Shown here in pieces: positions 1-9,500 of a stretch of DNA of 64,000 nucleotides. This stretch comes from Malus domestica (Eukaryota > Streptophyta > Magnoliopsida > Rosales > Rosaceae). How positions within the stretch are numbered: the first letter of the stretch is position 1; each line of letters begins with the position of its first letter. A model generated the notes under the pieces. That model did no database searches. It saw only the letters and a program-made list of their open reading frames with translations, and was not told the DNA's origin. The stretch spans positions 4,311,501 to 4,375,500 of the forward strand of contig NC_091677.1 of assembly GCF_042453785.1 (NCBI RefSeq). Direction: 5' to 3'. Position numbers and translations under genes: made by a program.

Positions 1-1280
1 TTGTTTTCAAGAAAATAAAGATGAAAAATAGAGAATGATGCAAAAGTCACTTATTGATAGGATCTAAGTCATTAATCAAATGAAATTAAAATACTGCGGA
101 TTGCTATGCGTTTTAGCACAACAAGAAAGGAAAATTCAAACCAAAATCAAAATCAAACGCCTCTTCAAAGTGCATATTCGCGTGAATTAAACTGTATATT
201 CGCATGTCATGATTGATTATTAAATTAAATCTAACGAAGTCTCGTACACCTTACTGTTAATATCCTACAAGAACACGCACTATTCTCAATTTCTTAATCA
301 AGGACCTAGATCTAGAAGTTGGACTTCATTTTGTTCGTGTCGTGTTTGATGCCGTTTTCGCTTCGCCGACAATTTGGGCACATTGTTAAGGGGATTATGT
401 CGTTTTTGGCATCCAGTTGCCGGGTTTGACCGCCTGCCGGGGATTCGAATTCTGCAAGTAGTCGGCTTCTTATGCAAATCAAACTTTGCTAATTAAAGTA
501 ATTAACAAAAGTAGTTAAACTAATATAAATGGTGCTTTCTGAATGCTGTAGCTGCCAATCCATGACGCATTTGATTTCTCACCTTCGTCCCGACTCATGC
601 ACTAAGTAAATTTGATTAGCAATAATAGAAAGGTAATTAGCAGTAGTAAATCCATTAATTTGGTAATTAGCATGGAAGCTTCTAATTAAGTTGAGATCCA
701 TATATAGTGGAGCAGATGCTTTACTGGGCCATGGAATGGAACCTTTCTGTATGTGGTTTGCGCACTACATGCTGTTTTGCTCTTTAGGGCAAAGTAGTGC
801 AAACTTTAGCTGTTATTGCGCCTAATTTATGTGCTGAAGAATTTAAGATGATGTGAGAACCGACAAGGATTGTCCAACGATATAGCGAGCATGAAATTAG
901 TTGCAAGCGTACATTCTTAGTAGTCGTGTAAGTTAGATTGGAAGTTTCGATTATGTTTCCATACTTTTTAACTTTTTACACCGAATTAATGCTACATGAA
1001 TTTTCGGAAAGAAGCTTAAATGTATCTTAAAATTCTTATCAATTTTTAGGTTCAGACCCCATACATGTTCATATGGTTTTCACGAACCCTTGGACGGATT
1101 ATATATACCGTATCGAAGAGATAATCTTCTTCATTGTAACGTCTCTCCACCTGCTTTCACTATTTCAATTATTTAAGCTCTCAAGCTAGTAAACGTACCA
1201 CTCGAATTATAATTAATTTCTTATAAATATCAATAAACAAAGCTCATAATTGAAATCTAGTTGGATGAACCACGTATACA
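1..1280. other. Intergenic, no gene recognised
   Basis: AT-rich sequence with stops in all frames. I see no coding segment, tRNA or clear transposon end here. It lies outside element C, which begins at 2063. Confidence 0.5.
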
Positions 1281-1468
1281 TTTTTGTGTGTCTTTGTGAT
1301 CGTAACAATTGTTAGAGGAACAAGAAATTGTGAACTGTATGTGCTGAACTTTTCAAATTTCCTACAAATGGCCATTTTTGTGTGTCTCTGTGATCGTAAC
1401 AATTGTTAGAGGAACAAGAAATTGTGAACTGTATGTGCTGAACTATTCAAATTTCCTACAAATGGCCA
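1281..1468. repeat. 94-bp direct tandem duplication
   Basis: Two adjacent copies (1281-1374 and 1375-1468) begin TTTTTGTGTGTCT and end ACAAATGGCCA. I see only two or three substitutions between them, so the duplication is fairly recent. It contains no ORF. Confidence 0.9.
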
Positions 1469-1598
1469 AAGTCGCCGCTATCGACGTTGATGCCCAAAAG
1501 CCCATGCACCGCACACATACATAAAAATATGCATGTCGTCAATGACAAACCACCGAGGCTCAAGGAATCTCCAATTGACAGAAATCGAGCTTAAGAGT

Positions 1599-1804
1599 GA
1601 CGGATCCTTTTTCTAGGGACCCTAAAGATCTCGAAATCGTGTTCGTTTATCGTACATTGTACGGTCAGAAATCATTTAAAATTTAAAATTTAAAATTTAA
1701 ATATAAATAATACCTAACGAAAACTGACCACATGATATGATATATGATAAACATACATAATTGCGGACTCTCTATGAAATGAATCGGGCGAGGATCCGTT
1801 TCCT
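1599..1804. mobile_element. MITE with imperfect terminal inverted repeats
   Basis: The ends read GGATCC...GGATCC. An internal arm containing GTTCGTTTATCGTACA is mirrored by CTGACCACATGATATGATATA and ATGATAAAC on the other side of an AT-rich loop. Similar hairpins occur at 23324-23522 and 28822-28972, so this is a dispersed non-coding family. The superfamily is not certain because I could not fix the target-site duplication. Confidence 0.6.
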
Positions 1805-2062
1805 TAAGAGTGAGATTCCACACCTCTGCAGGACATATAAAGCCACATCTAAACTTACAATGCCACTTTGAAAGCATCATAAACCAATCAAATGCTGACG
1901 TGTGTTTCTACTTTATTCACATCCAATTGTTAATTGTTACAGTTACAACGACATCCTAATTTAAGGTAAGATTCCCTCACAATACTTTATTGGTTTTCTC
2001 GTAGGGTTTCAAGTTCGATTTTCATAAATGATGAATTCAATACCTAATTATAGTTTTATCTC

Positions 2063-2427
2063 TGTTGATGCATAAAACTGGAGGGCCTTGGAACAACGTA
2101 AATCCGACCGTGAATCTGCAAGAAAGTAAATAGCACAAGATGTATCGTGGTTCACCCCAAGGTTTGGACTACGTCCACACTGATATTGTATTTCTGAGAG
2201 GATTGAGAGGGAGAGGGAGAGAACCTCTGTATATGAAGAGGCTTTGAGAGGGGTGATAAGGCTTAAGAAATGACCTCCTCTAATTGTGAGGGTGATGAGT
2301 CATTTTATAGAATAAGGGCTCCTCACTTATTACATATTTACTCATTCCTTTATTACATAATTACATTTAAGTTCCTCGAGTATTTGTACGAAATCTAAAC
2401 ACGGAGGCCCTAAGTATGGTATAAACA
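2063..2427 (-). repeat. Element C, 3' LTR (left copy)
   Basis: On the minus strand it starts TGTTTATACC and ends GCATCAACA. The same sequence, diverged, is found at 5888-5953 plus 19096-19384. The segment near the LTR 3' end (GTGAACCACGAT, AATCCGACCGTG in plus orientation) is shared with element B. Confidence 0.9.
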
Positions 2428-2639
2428 GTAGTCGCCCAAGTCTACAGTCAAGAGAGTCTTTTGGCTGGAGACATGAAATTCAGTCCATGTGTGGGCCGAA
2501 GTAACTAGATGTCGTCTAGAATTGATACTCGATATGAGGCGGTGCCCAATATGAAATGATGGTCAACTAAAAGTAGCACATGTTGTGAGGCTGTTCTGCT
2601 TGTGGCTTATGTTGCCTTAGTTGGCTCGACTTGTGGTGT

Positions 2640-2990
2640 TTGAAGGTGAGGGAGTCCCTTTTATAGAATAAGAGTTCGCTCCTCAATACATAAATATGGG
2701 CTAGAGTTGATGTTCGCAGTGAGGCGGTTGCTCAGTAGGCGGCGATGCTCTCTAATGATGGTGAGTGAGTCCCTTTTATAGAATAAGGAATCGCTCCTCA
2801 ATACACGAATAATGAGCTAGAGTTGATACTCTCTAATGATGGTGAGGGAGTCCCTTTTATAAAATAAGGGCTCACTCCTCAATACATAAATAATGGGCTA
2901 GAGTTGATGCTCTCTAATGATGGTGAATGAATCCCTTTTATAAAATAAGGGCTCGCTCCTCAATACATAAATAATGGGCTAGAGTCCCCC
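2640..2990 (-). repeat. 81-bp tandem repeats carrying a TATA-like core (element C tail)
   Basis: Four copies near 2645, 2759, 2840 and 2921 each contain CCCTTTTATARAATAAG in plus orientation; on the minus strand this reads CTTATTYTATAAAAGGG. The same core is the presumed TATA region of the family's LTR (36959-36965 in B). The repeats therefore look like multiplied LTR promoter pieces. Element B has three equivalent copies at about 39900-40110. Confidence 0.75.
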
Positions 2991-2994
2991 AAGT

Positions 2995-3120
2995 ATTTTT
3001 CATAAGGCCCAGTTGAGGCCCAATATATGGTACATAATGTAGTCCCCCAAGTCTTCGGTCAATAAAGTCTGTTGGCTGGAGACTTCAAATTGAATCCATG
3101 TATGGGTCGAAGTGACGGTT
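2995..3120 (-). repeat. Internal duplicate of polypurine tract plus LTR start (element C)
   Basis: In plus orientation GGTACATAATGTAGTCCCCCAAGTC is followed by sequence matching the true PPT flank at 2420-2520 (TTGGCTGGAGAC, TCCATGTRTGGG). A degenerate LTR beginning thus lies inside the element, about 600 bp from the real one. Element B has the same arrangement at 39771-39880. Confidence 0.65.
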
Positions 3121-3139
3121 GTTCGGATGTGGTATTTGT

Positions 3140-3480
3140 ATACCCTGCACTGAAGCTTTGTAAGTGAAGCTTTGCAAGTTGAAGCTTTGAAGTTAGAGCT
3201 CTGTAAATGTAGCTTTTGAAGCTAGAGCTCTGAAGCTTTCGAAACTGGAGCTTTTGTAAATGAAGTTTTTGAAGCTAGAGCTCTGTAAATGAAGCTTTTG
3301 AAGCTAGAGCTCTGTAATTGAAGCTTTTTGAAGCTAGAGCTCTGAAGCTTTCAAAGCTGGAGCTTTTGTAAATGAAGTTTTTGAAGCTAGAGCTCTGTAA
3401 ATGAAGCTTTTGAAGCTAGAACTCTGTAATTGAAGCTTTTTGAAGCTAGAACTCTGTAAATGAAGCTTTTGAAGCTGATT
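3140..3480. repeat. GAAGCTTTTGAAGCTAGAGC minisatellite (element C)
   Basis: Many imperfect copies of GAAGCTTTTGAAGCTAGAGC and TCTGTAAAT. The homologous block in element B (about 39629-39735) is only about a third as long, so copy number varies between family members. The AAGCTTC core also recurs in element A at 15150-15400. Confidence 0.85.
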
Positions 3481-3665
3481 AACATGAGCGATGCTCATGA
3501 ATGTTTATGTTGATTGACATGAGTGATACTCATGGATGTTGACATGAGTGATGCTCATGAATGTTGACATGTGTGATGCTCATGAATGTTTATGTATGAT
3601 TGATATGAGTGATGCTCATGAATGTTTATGTATGATTGACATGAGTAATGCTCATGTATAATTTG
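3480..3665. repeat. ATGAGTGATGCTCATGAATG tandem repeats (element C)
   Basis: At least six units of a roughly 20-40-bp repeat containing the inverted pair CATGAG/CTCATG. The same module, reverse-complemented, is at 39450-39630 in element B. Confidence 0.85.
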
Positions 3666-3840
3666 AAATACTTGGCGTACTTTTGGTCACCTAGTTAGTG
3701 ATAATAGCGGCAGGTTGCCGAATAATTTTGGAGTACTGGGCGTACTTTTGATCACCTGGTTGGTGGTAATAGCGGCAGGTTGCCGAATAATTTTGGAGTA
3801 CTGGACGTACCTTTGATCACCTGGTTGATGCTATTTTGGG
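3662..3840. repeat. 65-bp tandem repeats (element C)
   Basis: About three copies of a unit with GGCGTACTTTTGRTCACCTG and AATAGCGGCAGGTTGCCGAA, the latter containing a short inverted repeat. The matching module in element B lies at 39270-39440. Confidence 0.85.
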
Positions 3841-4249
3841 CTTATGGGCCTTCGCCTTCCACAACATGTCAGCCCATTTATTTTGGGCTTTTTTTTAACC
3901 CTCTGATGGGGTTTATACAGATGTCTCCAAAAGATTAAAAAAAAAATTTTACATCATTCAAAAATAAGAAAAGTAAATCACATCATTCTTGTGGGGTGTT
4001 CATTCCTTGCTTTTGCAGTGTCCCCATGTGCCTCCTTTTTGCTTTTGTTTTTCTATTTTGCTTTTGCTTTTAGTTTCTCTTTTCTGCTTTTGTTTCTCAT
4101 GTGCTCCCGATGAGAGCTCCCATTTTTTTTCATGATTAATGCTTACAGATTTTATTTATGGCTGATGAGCTGTCAGCAATACCCACTTGGAATGACACAG
4201 CTCACTCCAGCTAACATTTGAACTTGAGCAGACTAAAAAATGTACATAC

Positions 4250-4512
4250 CTTCAGGGTGAAATCTCATGTATGAAGACAAATTGTACACGCGGCCTTTTA
4301 GAACAATCCACATTGAATCTCCTTTTTGGTGCAAACTTCATTCAGTGAAATGAGCCTCTTATTTGACCGTCCCTTTAAGCCTGTAAGGTCTGGATGTGTT
4401 GCAGCCCAATCTTTTGAAGGCGCGGTGGAGGCTGAGGATTTGCGTCGTCTAGTAATTCCATTTGCACGAGCCTGTGTAACTGACTGGCGAAGATTATTAA
4501 CATCAAGACCCT
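4250..4512 (-). pseudogene. Captured fragment of a cytochrome-b5-domain gene (RLF-like)
   Basis: The minus-strand translation contains [14 protein letters not shown] and, after a frameshift at the A-run near 4323, [22 protein letters not shown]. This matches the start of a cytochrome b5 haem-binding fold, whose usual motif is HPGG; here the first Gly is Glu. It resembles plant RLF-type cytochrome b5 proteins from memory. Similarity ends exactly at GTATGT (4249 downward), which looks like a splice donor, so the captured piece may run into an intron. It lies in sense orientation within element C. It cannot encode a functional protein. Confidence 0.6.
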
Positions 4513-4692
4513 AATTTGCTGTTTCCTCTAGGTAATAAGGAACAAAAGAATCGCCAAACAGAGATATCGCAGCCGAATAGAATGGGTATTGTGGGACTGG
4601 GAGAGGGCGATAATGAACTGGAAGGAGAAGTTGAAAGATGAGTTGGTGATAATGAACTGGAGGCTGATCGAGTATGCCAACCTCTTGTAAAT

Positions 4693-4953
4693 CTGACCAT
4701 AACCAGTAATAATCGACGTGTAGACAACAATATCTTTTTCAGTAATTTCATCCAACACTTCAGTTGCATCTTTAACAAACCCACATCGAGAGTATAACCC
4801 CATAAGCGACGAACCCATAAATCCATTTGAACTACACCCAGACTTCAAAGCATCCCCATGGATCCCTCGTCCGAATCCCAAATCCCCCAACTCGATACTT
4901 TTCAAAGCAAACGTAATGGTGTCGCTATCCAACCCGATATTCCACCGCCTCAA
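4693..4953 (-). pseudogene. Captured fragment of a pentatricopeptide-repeat (PPR) gene
   Basis: The 87-residue minus-strand segment shows typical PLS-type PPR spacing: GRGIHGDALKSG, then LMGLYSRCGFVKDATEVLDE, then KDIVVYTSIITGYGQ. In intact plant genes these belong to organellar RNA-binding proteins with many such repeats; only about two and a half are present here. The frame stays open, but upstream and downstream sequence is unrelated, so breakpoints lie near 4953 and 4693. It is in sense orientation within element C. The PPR call is firm; the exact donor gene is unknown. Confidence 0.75.
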
Positions 4954-5218
4954 ATATATGTATCGTTATCCAGAGAGACAGATACTTGGGGACGATGGAG
5001 GTGGGTTGTCTGGGCTTGGGCCTAGATTCGGGTAACCTGGCGCTGGCTGGATCGCAGCCGCTGATTTCATTGGCGGGTAGGTCGGACGACGTGTGGGCTT
5101 GAGAGAGGGTGAAGAGGAAGAAGAGGGTGGCAACGGTGAGGATGAGCTCTTCCGCTGATCTGGGAAATCGACGGTGGTGATGAACGAAGCCCCACAAGTT
5201 AAAAACGGGACATCGACG

Positions 5219-5374
5219 TGGAATGGAGTCACTGCGCTCGCCGGGGAGTTGATCGAGCAGGGACCAGTCAATGCGGGCAACATGGTCGACGAGGGTGGAA
5301 GCCTGTAGTCTTAGTACCAGAGGAGCCTCTCGCGCGACGGGGTTGGCTGTGGCGGGTAAGGCTTCTGCACCCAT
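5219..5374 (-). pseudogene. Captured fragment resembling the N-terminus of a plant pfkB-type kinase
   Basis: Minus-strand translation contains LQASTLVDHVARIDWSLLDQ followed by PGERSDSIP. I recall this signature from the N-terminal region of plant pfkB-like carbohydrate kinases, where it precedes the sugar-kinase core. Only about 50 residues are present, so the catalytic part is absent. The downstream segment to 4966 is open in a second frame but unrecognised. It lies in sense orientation in element C, next to the primer-binding-site end. The family assignment rests on memory and is moderate. Confidence 0.5.
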
Positions 5375-5867
5375 TTTCCTGGCATCCTAGCTCTTTGGGA
5401 ATCGGTACTCTGCTCTCTCTCGCACTAGACCCGACCCGACCCGTACCACCAACCATAAACCTGCATCTCACCTGTCCACCAGTCGCATCACTAGCTTGAT
5501 CTACTCCTACGGGCCGAATCTATCGTAACCCGTATAAAGTCCTCAGCATTTTTTTCTTTTATGAGCTTTTAGAGAGAGAAAAAAAAATATAGGTCATGGA
5601 GCTCTGAAGTGCAGCCATGGCTGCCATTTTCTCGTTGCTTGGCTCTGACTGTGACAGAAATGGATAATACAGAGAAGCAGTATCGTGTCAGAGGGAGATG
5701 TGATGCGAGGGTTTAGAATGTATTTGAGTCTTCCTTTGTCATTCTCGTTGTGTGTTTAGAGAGAGAAAAAAAGGGAGAGAGAGAGTATTTGGTTTCCTAG
5801 GTTTTTTGCAGATTTTTCAGATTATGTGAAAAAAATGAAAGAGAACCGACACAACTTTTCGTATCGG

Positions 5868-5885
5868 TTCTCACAGACGGCGCCA
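5868..5885 (-). other. Primer-binding site of element C
   Basis: On the minus strand TGGCGCCGTCTGTGAGAA starts two bases inside the LTR end at 5888. The first nine bases match the complement of a plant tRNA-Asp 3' end; the rest does not. The same site with minor changes is used by element A (6438) and element B (37227). Confidence 0.75.
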
Positions 5886-5887
5886 AA

Positions 5888-5953
5888 TGTTGATGCACAT
5901 AACCGGAGAGGTCTTGGAACAACGTAAATCCGACCGTGAATCTGCAAGAAAGT
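5888..5953 (-). repeat. Element C, 5' LTR, distal piece
   Basis: Sixty-six bases homologous to 2063-2130, cut off at AAAGT by the insertion of element A. The rest of the LTR resumes at 19096. Confidence 0.9.
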
Positions 5954-6435
5954 TGTTTGTACCATACTTGACCAATCCCGAAACTACTGAGCACCGGTCA
6001 ACGTTATACCGTCAAGGACCCAGAAGAGCTTCCCTTCAACCAGGAGGCCAATCACAATACGACACGTGTCAACATCAGAAGCCAATCACAACGCGACACA
6101 TGTCAACATCAGAAGCTAATCACAACACGACACGTATAAATAGGAATCATTCTCCCACAATAATATCTAATGTCATTTTGTACTAAACTATTCACTAGAA
6201 CTCACAAAAGGAGAGTTTGAGCCTATGTATTTGTGTAAACCCTTCACTATCAATGAGAACTCCTCTACTCCGTGGACGTAGCCAATTTGGGTGAACCACG
6301 TACATCTTGTGTTTGCTTCCTTGTCCCTATTCATTTACGTACTTATCTTCACTAGTGATCGAAGCAACCAAGCAAAGGTCACAAACCTAACACTTTATGT
6401 TGTACCAAAGTCCTCGCTGATTTTGTGCATCAACA
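5954..6435 (+). repeat. Element A, 5' LTR (482 bp)
   Basis: Starts TGTTTGTACC and ends GCATCAACA. It contains about two and a half 34-bp repeats with ACACGTGTC (G-box/ABRE-like) at 6047-6134, followed directly by TATAAATA at 6135-6142. Compared with the 3' LTR it lacks 34 bp between these repeats and the TATA box. One G-box is mutated to ACATGT. Confidence 0.95.
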
Positions 6436-6437
6436 TT

Positions 6438-6452
6438 TGGCGCCGTCTGTGG
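6438..6452 (+). other. Primer-binding site of element A
   Basis: TGGCGCCGTCTGTGG begins two bases after the 5' LTR. Nine bases are complementary to the 3' end of plant tRNA-Asp, the primer used by Athila/Tat elements. The CTGTGG extension does not fit that tRNA but is conserved in elements B and C. Confidence 0.75.
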
Positions 6453-6589
6453 AAAACGACACTTATTCCCACTCTCTTCAGCTTTGTCAAGCTGGTTTCC
6501 ACCGCTCGTACACTCTCTTTTGGCCAGAGAGCGAAAGAAGCCATAACACACAGAATGACACCCCCCTTGGACCTAGTATGAAGCAATGA

Positions 6590-9500
6590 AAGCAGGAAGG
6601 AAATAGGGTTACTCTTCAAGCTAAAGTTGATAAGCTAGAGGTTCAGAACAACAAGATAGCGATGAAGAATGAGGTCCTCCAGGAACAATATGAAAAACTT
6701 TTCGAGATGCTTCCACCTGAGACAGTAGACTCATTTGAAGAGTTGGGGAAACTGTTTGTCTCTCAACACATCTTCTAGACCGATCGCTTGCATTCTGCAT
6801 ATGACTTGTACACTATTCGCCAGAAGCCGGACGAGTCATTACGAAAGTATGCTGGCCGCTTTAGCCATGAGTATTCTCGCTGCGTTGAGGCAGATGACAA
6901 GACCTCCCTCAAGGCCTTCACGGCAGGCTTACGTGACTGTTTCTTCAAGTACATGATCAATGCCAACACTTGGAAGACTTACTCTGAGGTAATGGCACAA
7001 GCTTACAACCATGCATCCGCCGAGGCAAGGACATATCAAGGGAAACCCCCTACAGTCACCCCTTATCAGCAAGTAGGGAGTGGAGGCCAGATCCAACCGA
7101 ATGAGAAGACTTCAACCTTCCAAACGGTAGCAGCACATCCACCTGCCTCATTTAATGCTTCGCCAAGTCAGCAGACATATCAATCCCAGGGCAAAAGGAA
7201 AGATTTCCATCCTCACCAATCTCATTTTAATAAAAAGAATAAGGGGCACTATCGCGATAACTCAGGATATCGTCACAATAACGCCCGTCCCCAGGCAGTT
7301 AACTCAGTGGGCCAATCACGTGTCAAGACATGCCCTACCCCAAGGTATGAGACATACACACCTTTAAACGCTACATGCGTGGCCATCTACCCCAGTATAG
7401 CTCACCTGATACCAAAGCCAAAGCCAAGACAGCCAGATTACAAGTCCACGAAGAACACGGGCATGTTTTGCTGCTACCACGAGTATAATGGCCATGATGG
7501 CGAGAAGTGCATCATCCTCCGTGATCATATTAAAGCTTTGGCACGTGAAGGAAAAATTGATCAATTCCTCCTTCACCCTCCAAGGGATAACCGTAACCAA
7601 CGCCAGGTGAATGTGATATATTCCATAAGCGGCGATACACCCATGTCTGAATCTTTCAATAGGGCCATGAAAAACAGTGAACGAACTTTAAGACCTGGCC
7701 ATTAAGTGTTTCACGTGGAAGACATCAGGGGAGGCAAGTATCAAAAGCCTAACTGGGATCCAATATGTTTCTACCCTGAGGAAGAAAGAGGTATCATCTA
7801 CCATCACAACGACCCGCTGATCGTGGAGGCTCACACAGTAAATTTTGATGTGAAACGAATCCTGATAGACACAGGTGCTTCAGTCAATATCATGTTTGCT
7901 GAAGCTTTCAAGGCACTTAATGTAGCTGAACACTTGCTCAATCGCTCGATTTCTCCTCTGATAAGCTTCTATGGCGATATCGTACAACCTTTAGGGAGTA
8001 TACACTTACCCCTCACCATTGGTACAGGCCCCTACATAGCTACTATTACCACTAACTTCCTAGTGGTTAATTGCCCGACGGCATACAATGTCATCTTTGG
8101 GCGCACATGCATCAATGATCTCAAGGCCATGGTATCCACACATATGTTATTGATGAAGTTTCCAACCCCTTTCGGCAATGGATACATCAGGGGAGATCAA
8201 CTTAGTGCTCGATCATGTTACAACACTTCAGTTAAGCAACAACACCTGTCTGTCCCCAAGGAGACCCTCTCTATACATAACCAGGTAGTAAAGACCAGTC
8301 CAGATGAAGCCAACTCGGATCTTCATGATGGCAATAGTCAACCCGACGACCCTCGAGATGACTCCTTCACCCAGCAAGCACAACCCCTTGAAGAGTTAGA
8401 GAATGTCTCTATCTCCAAAGACCATCCAAATCGCATAGTGAAGATTGGCACCACTTTGTCACCACCCTTTCGGTTGTCACTGATCTCCTTTTTACAAGAG
8501 AACGCCAAGGTCTTCGCTTGGTCATATAAAGATATGTCGGGCATCTCTCCCGATATCATCTGTCACCACTTCAGTATTGATCCCAAAACCAAACCAGTAA
8601 AACAGAAGCGAAGATCATATGATGTTGAACGATACGAGGCGATGAAAGCAGAAGTTGAAAAACTCAAGGACATAGGCTTCGTCCGTGAAGTCAATCACCC
8701 AACATAGGTAGCAAATGTTGTTCTTGTTAAGAAAAATCCGACCAAGGAAAGTCTCATGCTTCAAAAGGTCTTGTGGAGAATGTGTGTCGACTTCACAGAC
8801 CTAAACAAAGGATGCCCGAAGGATAGTTTCCCTCTTCCTCTCATTGATAGACTTATAGACTCTACGGCAGGCTGTGAGCTCTTGAGCTTCATGGACGCTT
8901 ATTCAGGATACAACCAAATCCTCATGAACCCCTCAGACCAAGAACACACGGCCTTCACTACTGACAGGGGACTATATTGCTATAAAGTCATGCCTTTCGG
9001 CCTAAAGAATGTAGAAGCAACTTATCAGAGACTGGTCAATTCAATGTTCGCCGAACAGATTGGGAAGAGCATGAAAGTTTACGTTGATGATATGCTAGTT
9101 AAGAGCAAACATGCTGACCAACACATCACCAACCTATCTGAAACTTTCACCATTCTAAAGAGGTATCGAATGAGGTTGAACCCCAACAAATGTGCCTTCG
9201 GCGTGGGCTCTGGCAAATTCTTAGGCTTCATGATTAGCCAACGAGGCATTGAAGCTAACCCCGAAAAGATCAAAGCAATCCTCGACATGAAAGAGCCAGT
9301 AACTTCAAAAGACATCCAAAGCCTTACTGGCAAGGTGGCAGCCTTAACCAGATTCATCTCTAAGGCCACAGACAGATGTGCTCTTTTTTTCAAAGCACTC
9401 AAGGGAAATAAGAAGTACATTACATGGATGGAGGAATGTGCCAAGGCATTCAGGAACCTCAAAGAGTACATGAGTAAAGCCCATCTGCTCTCCAAACCAG

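Noticed and set aside
3480-3665. Possible CRISPR-like array
   Set aside because: Repeats are tandem without unique spacers, lie inside a plant retrotransposon and recur in element B.
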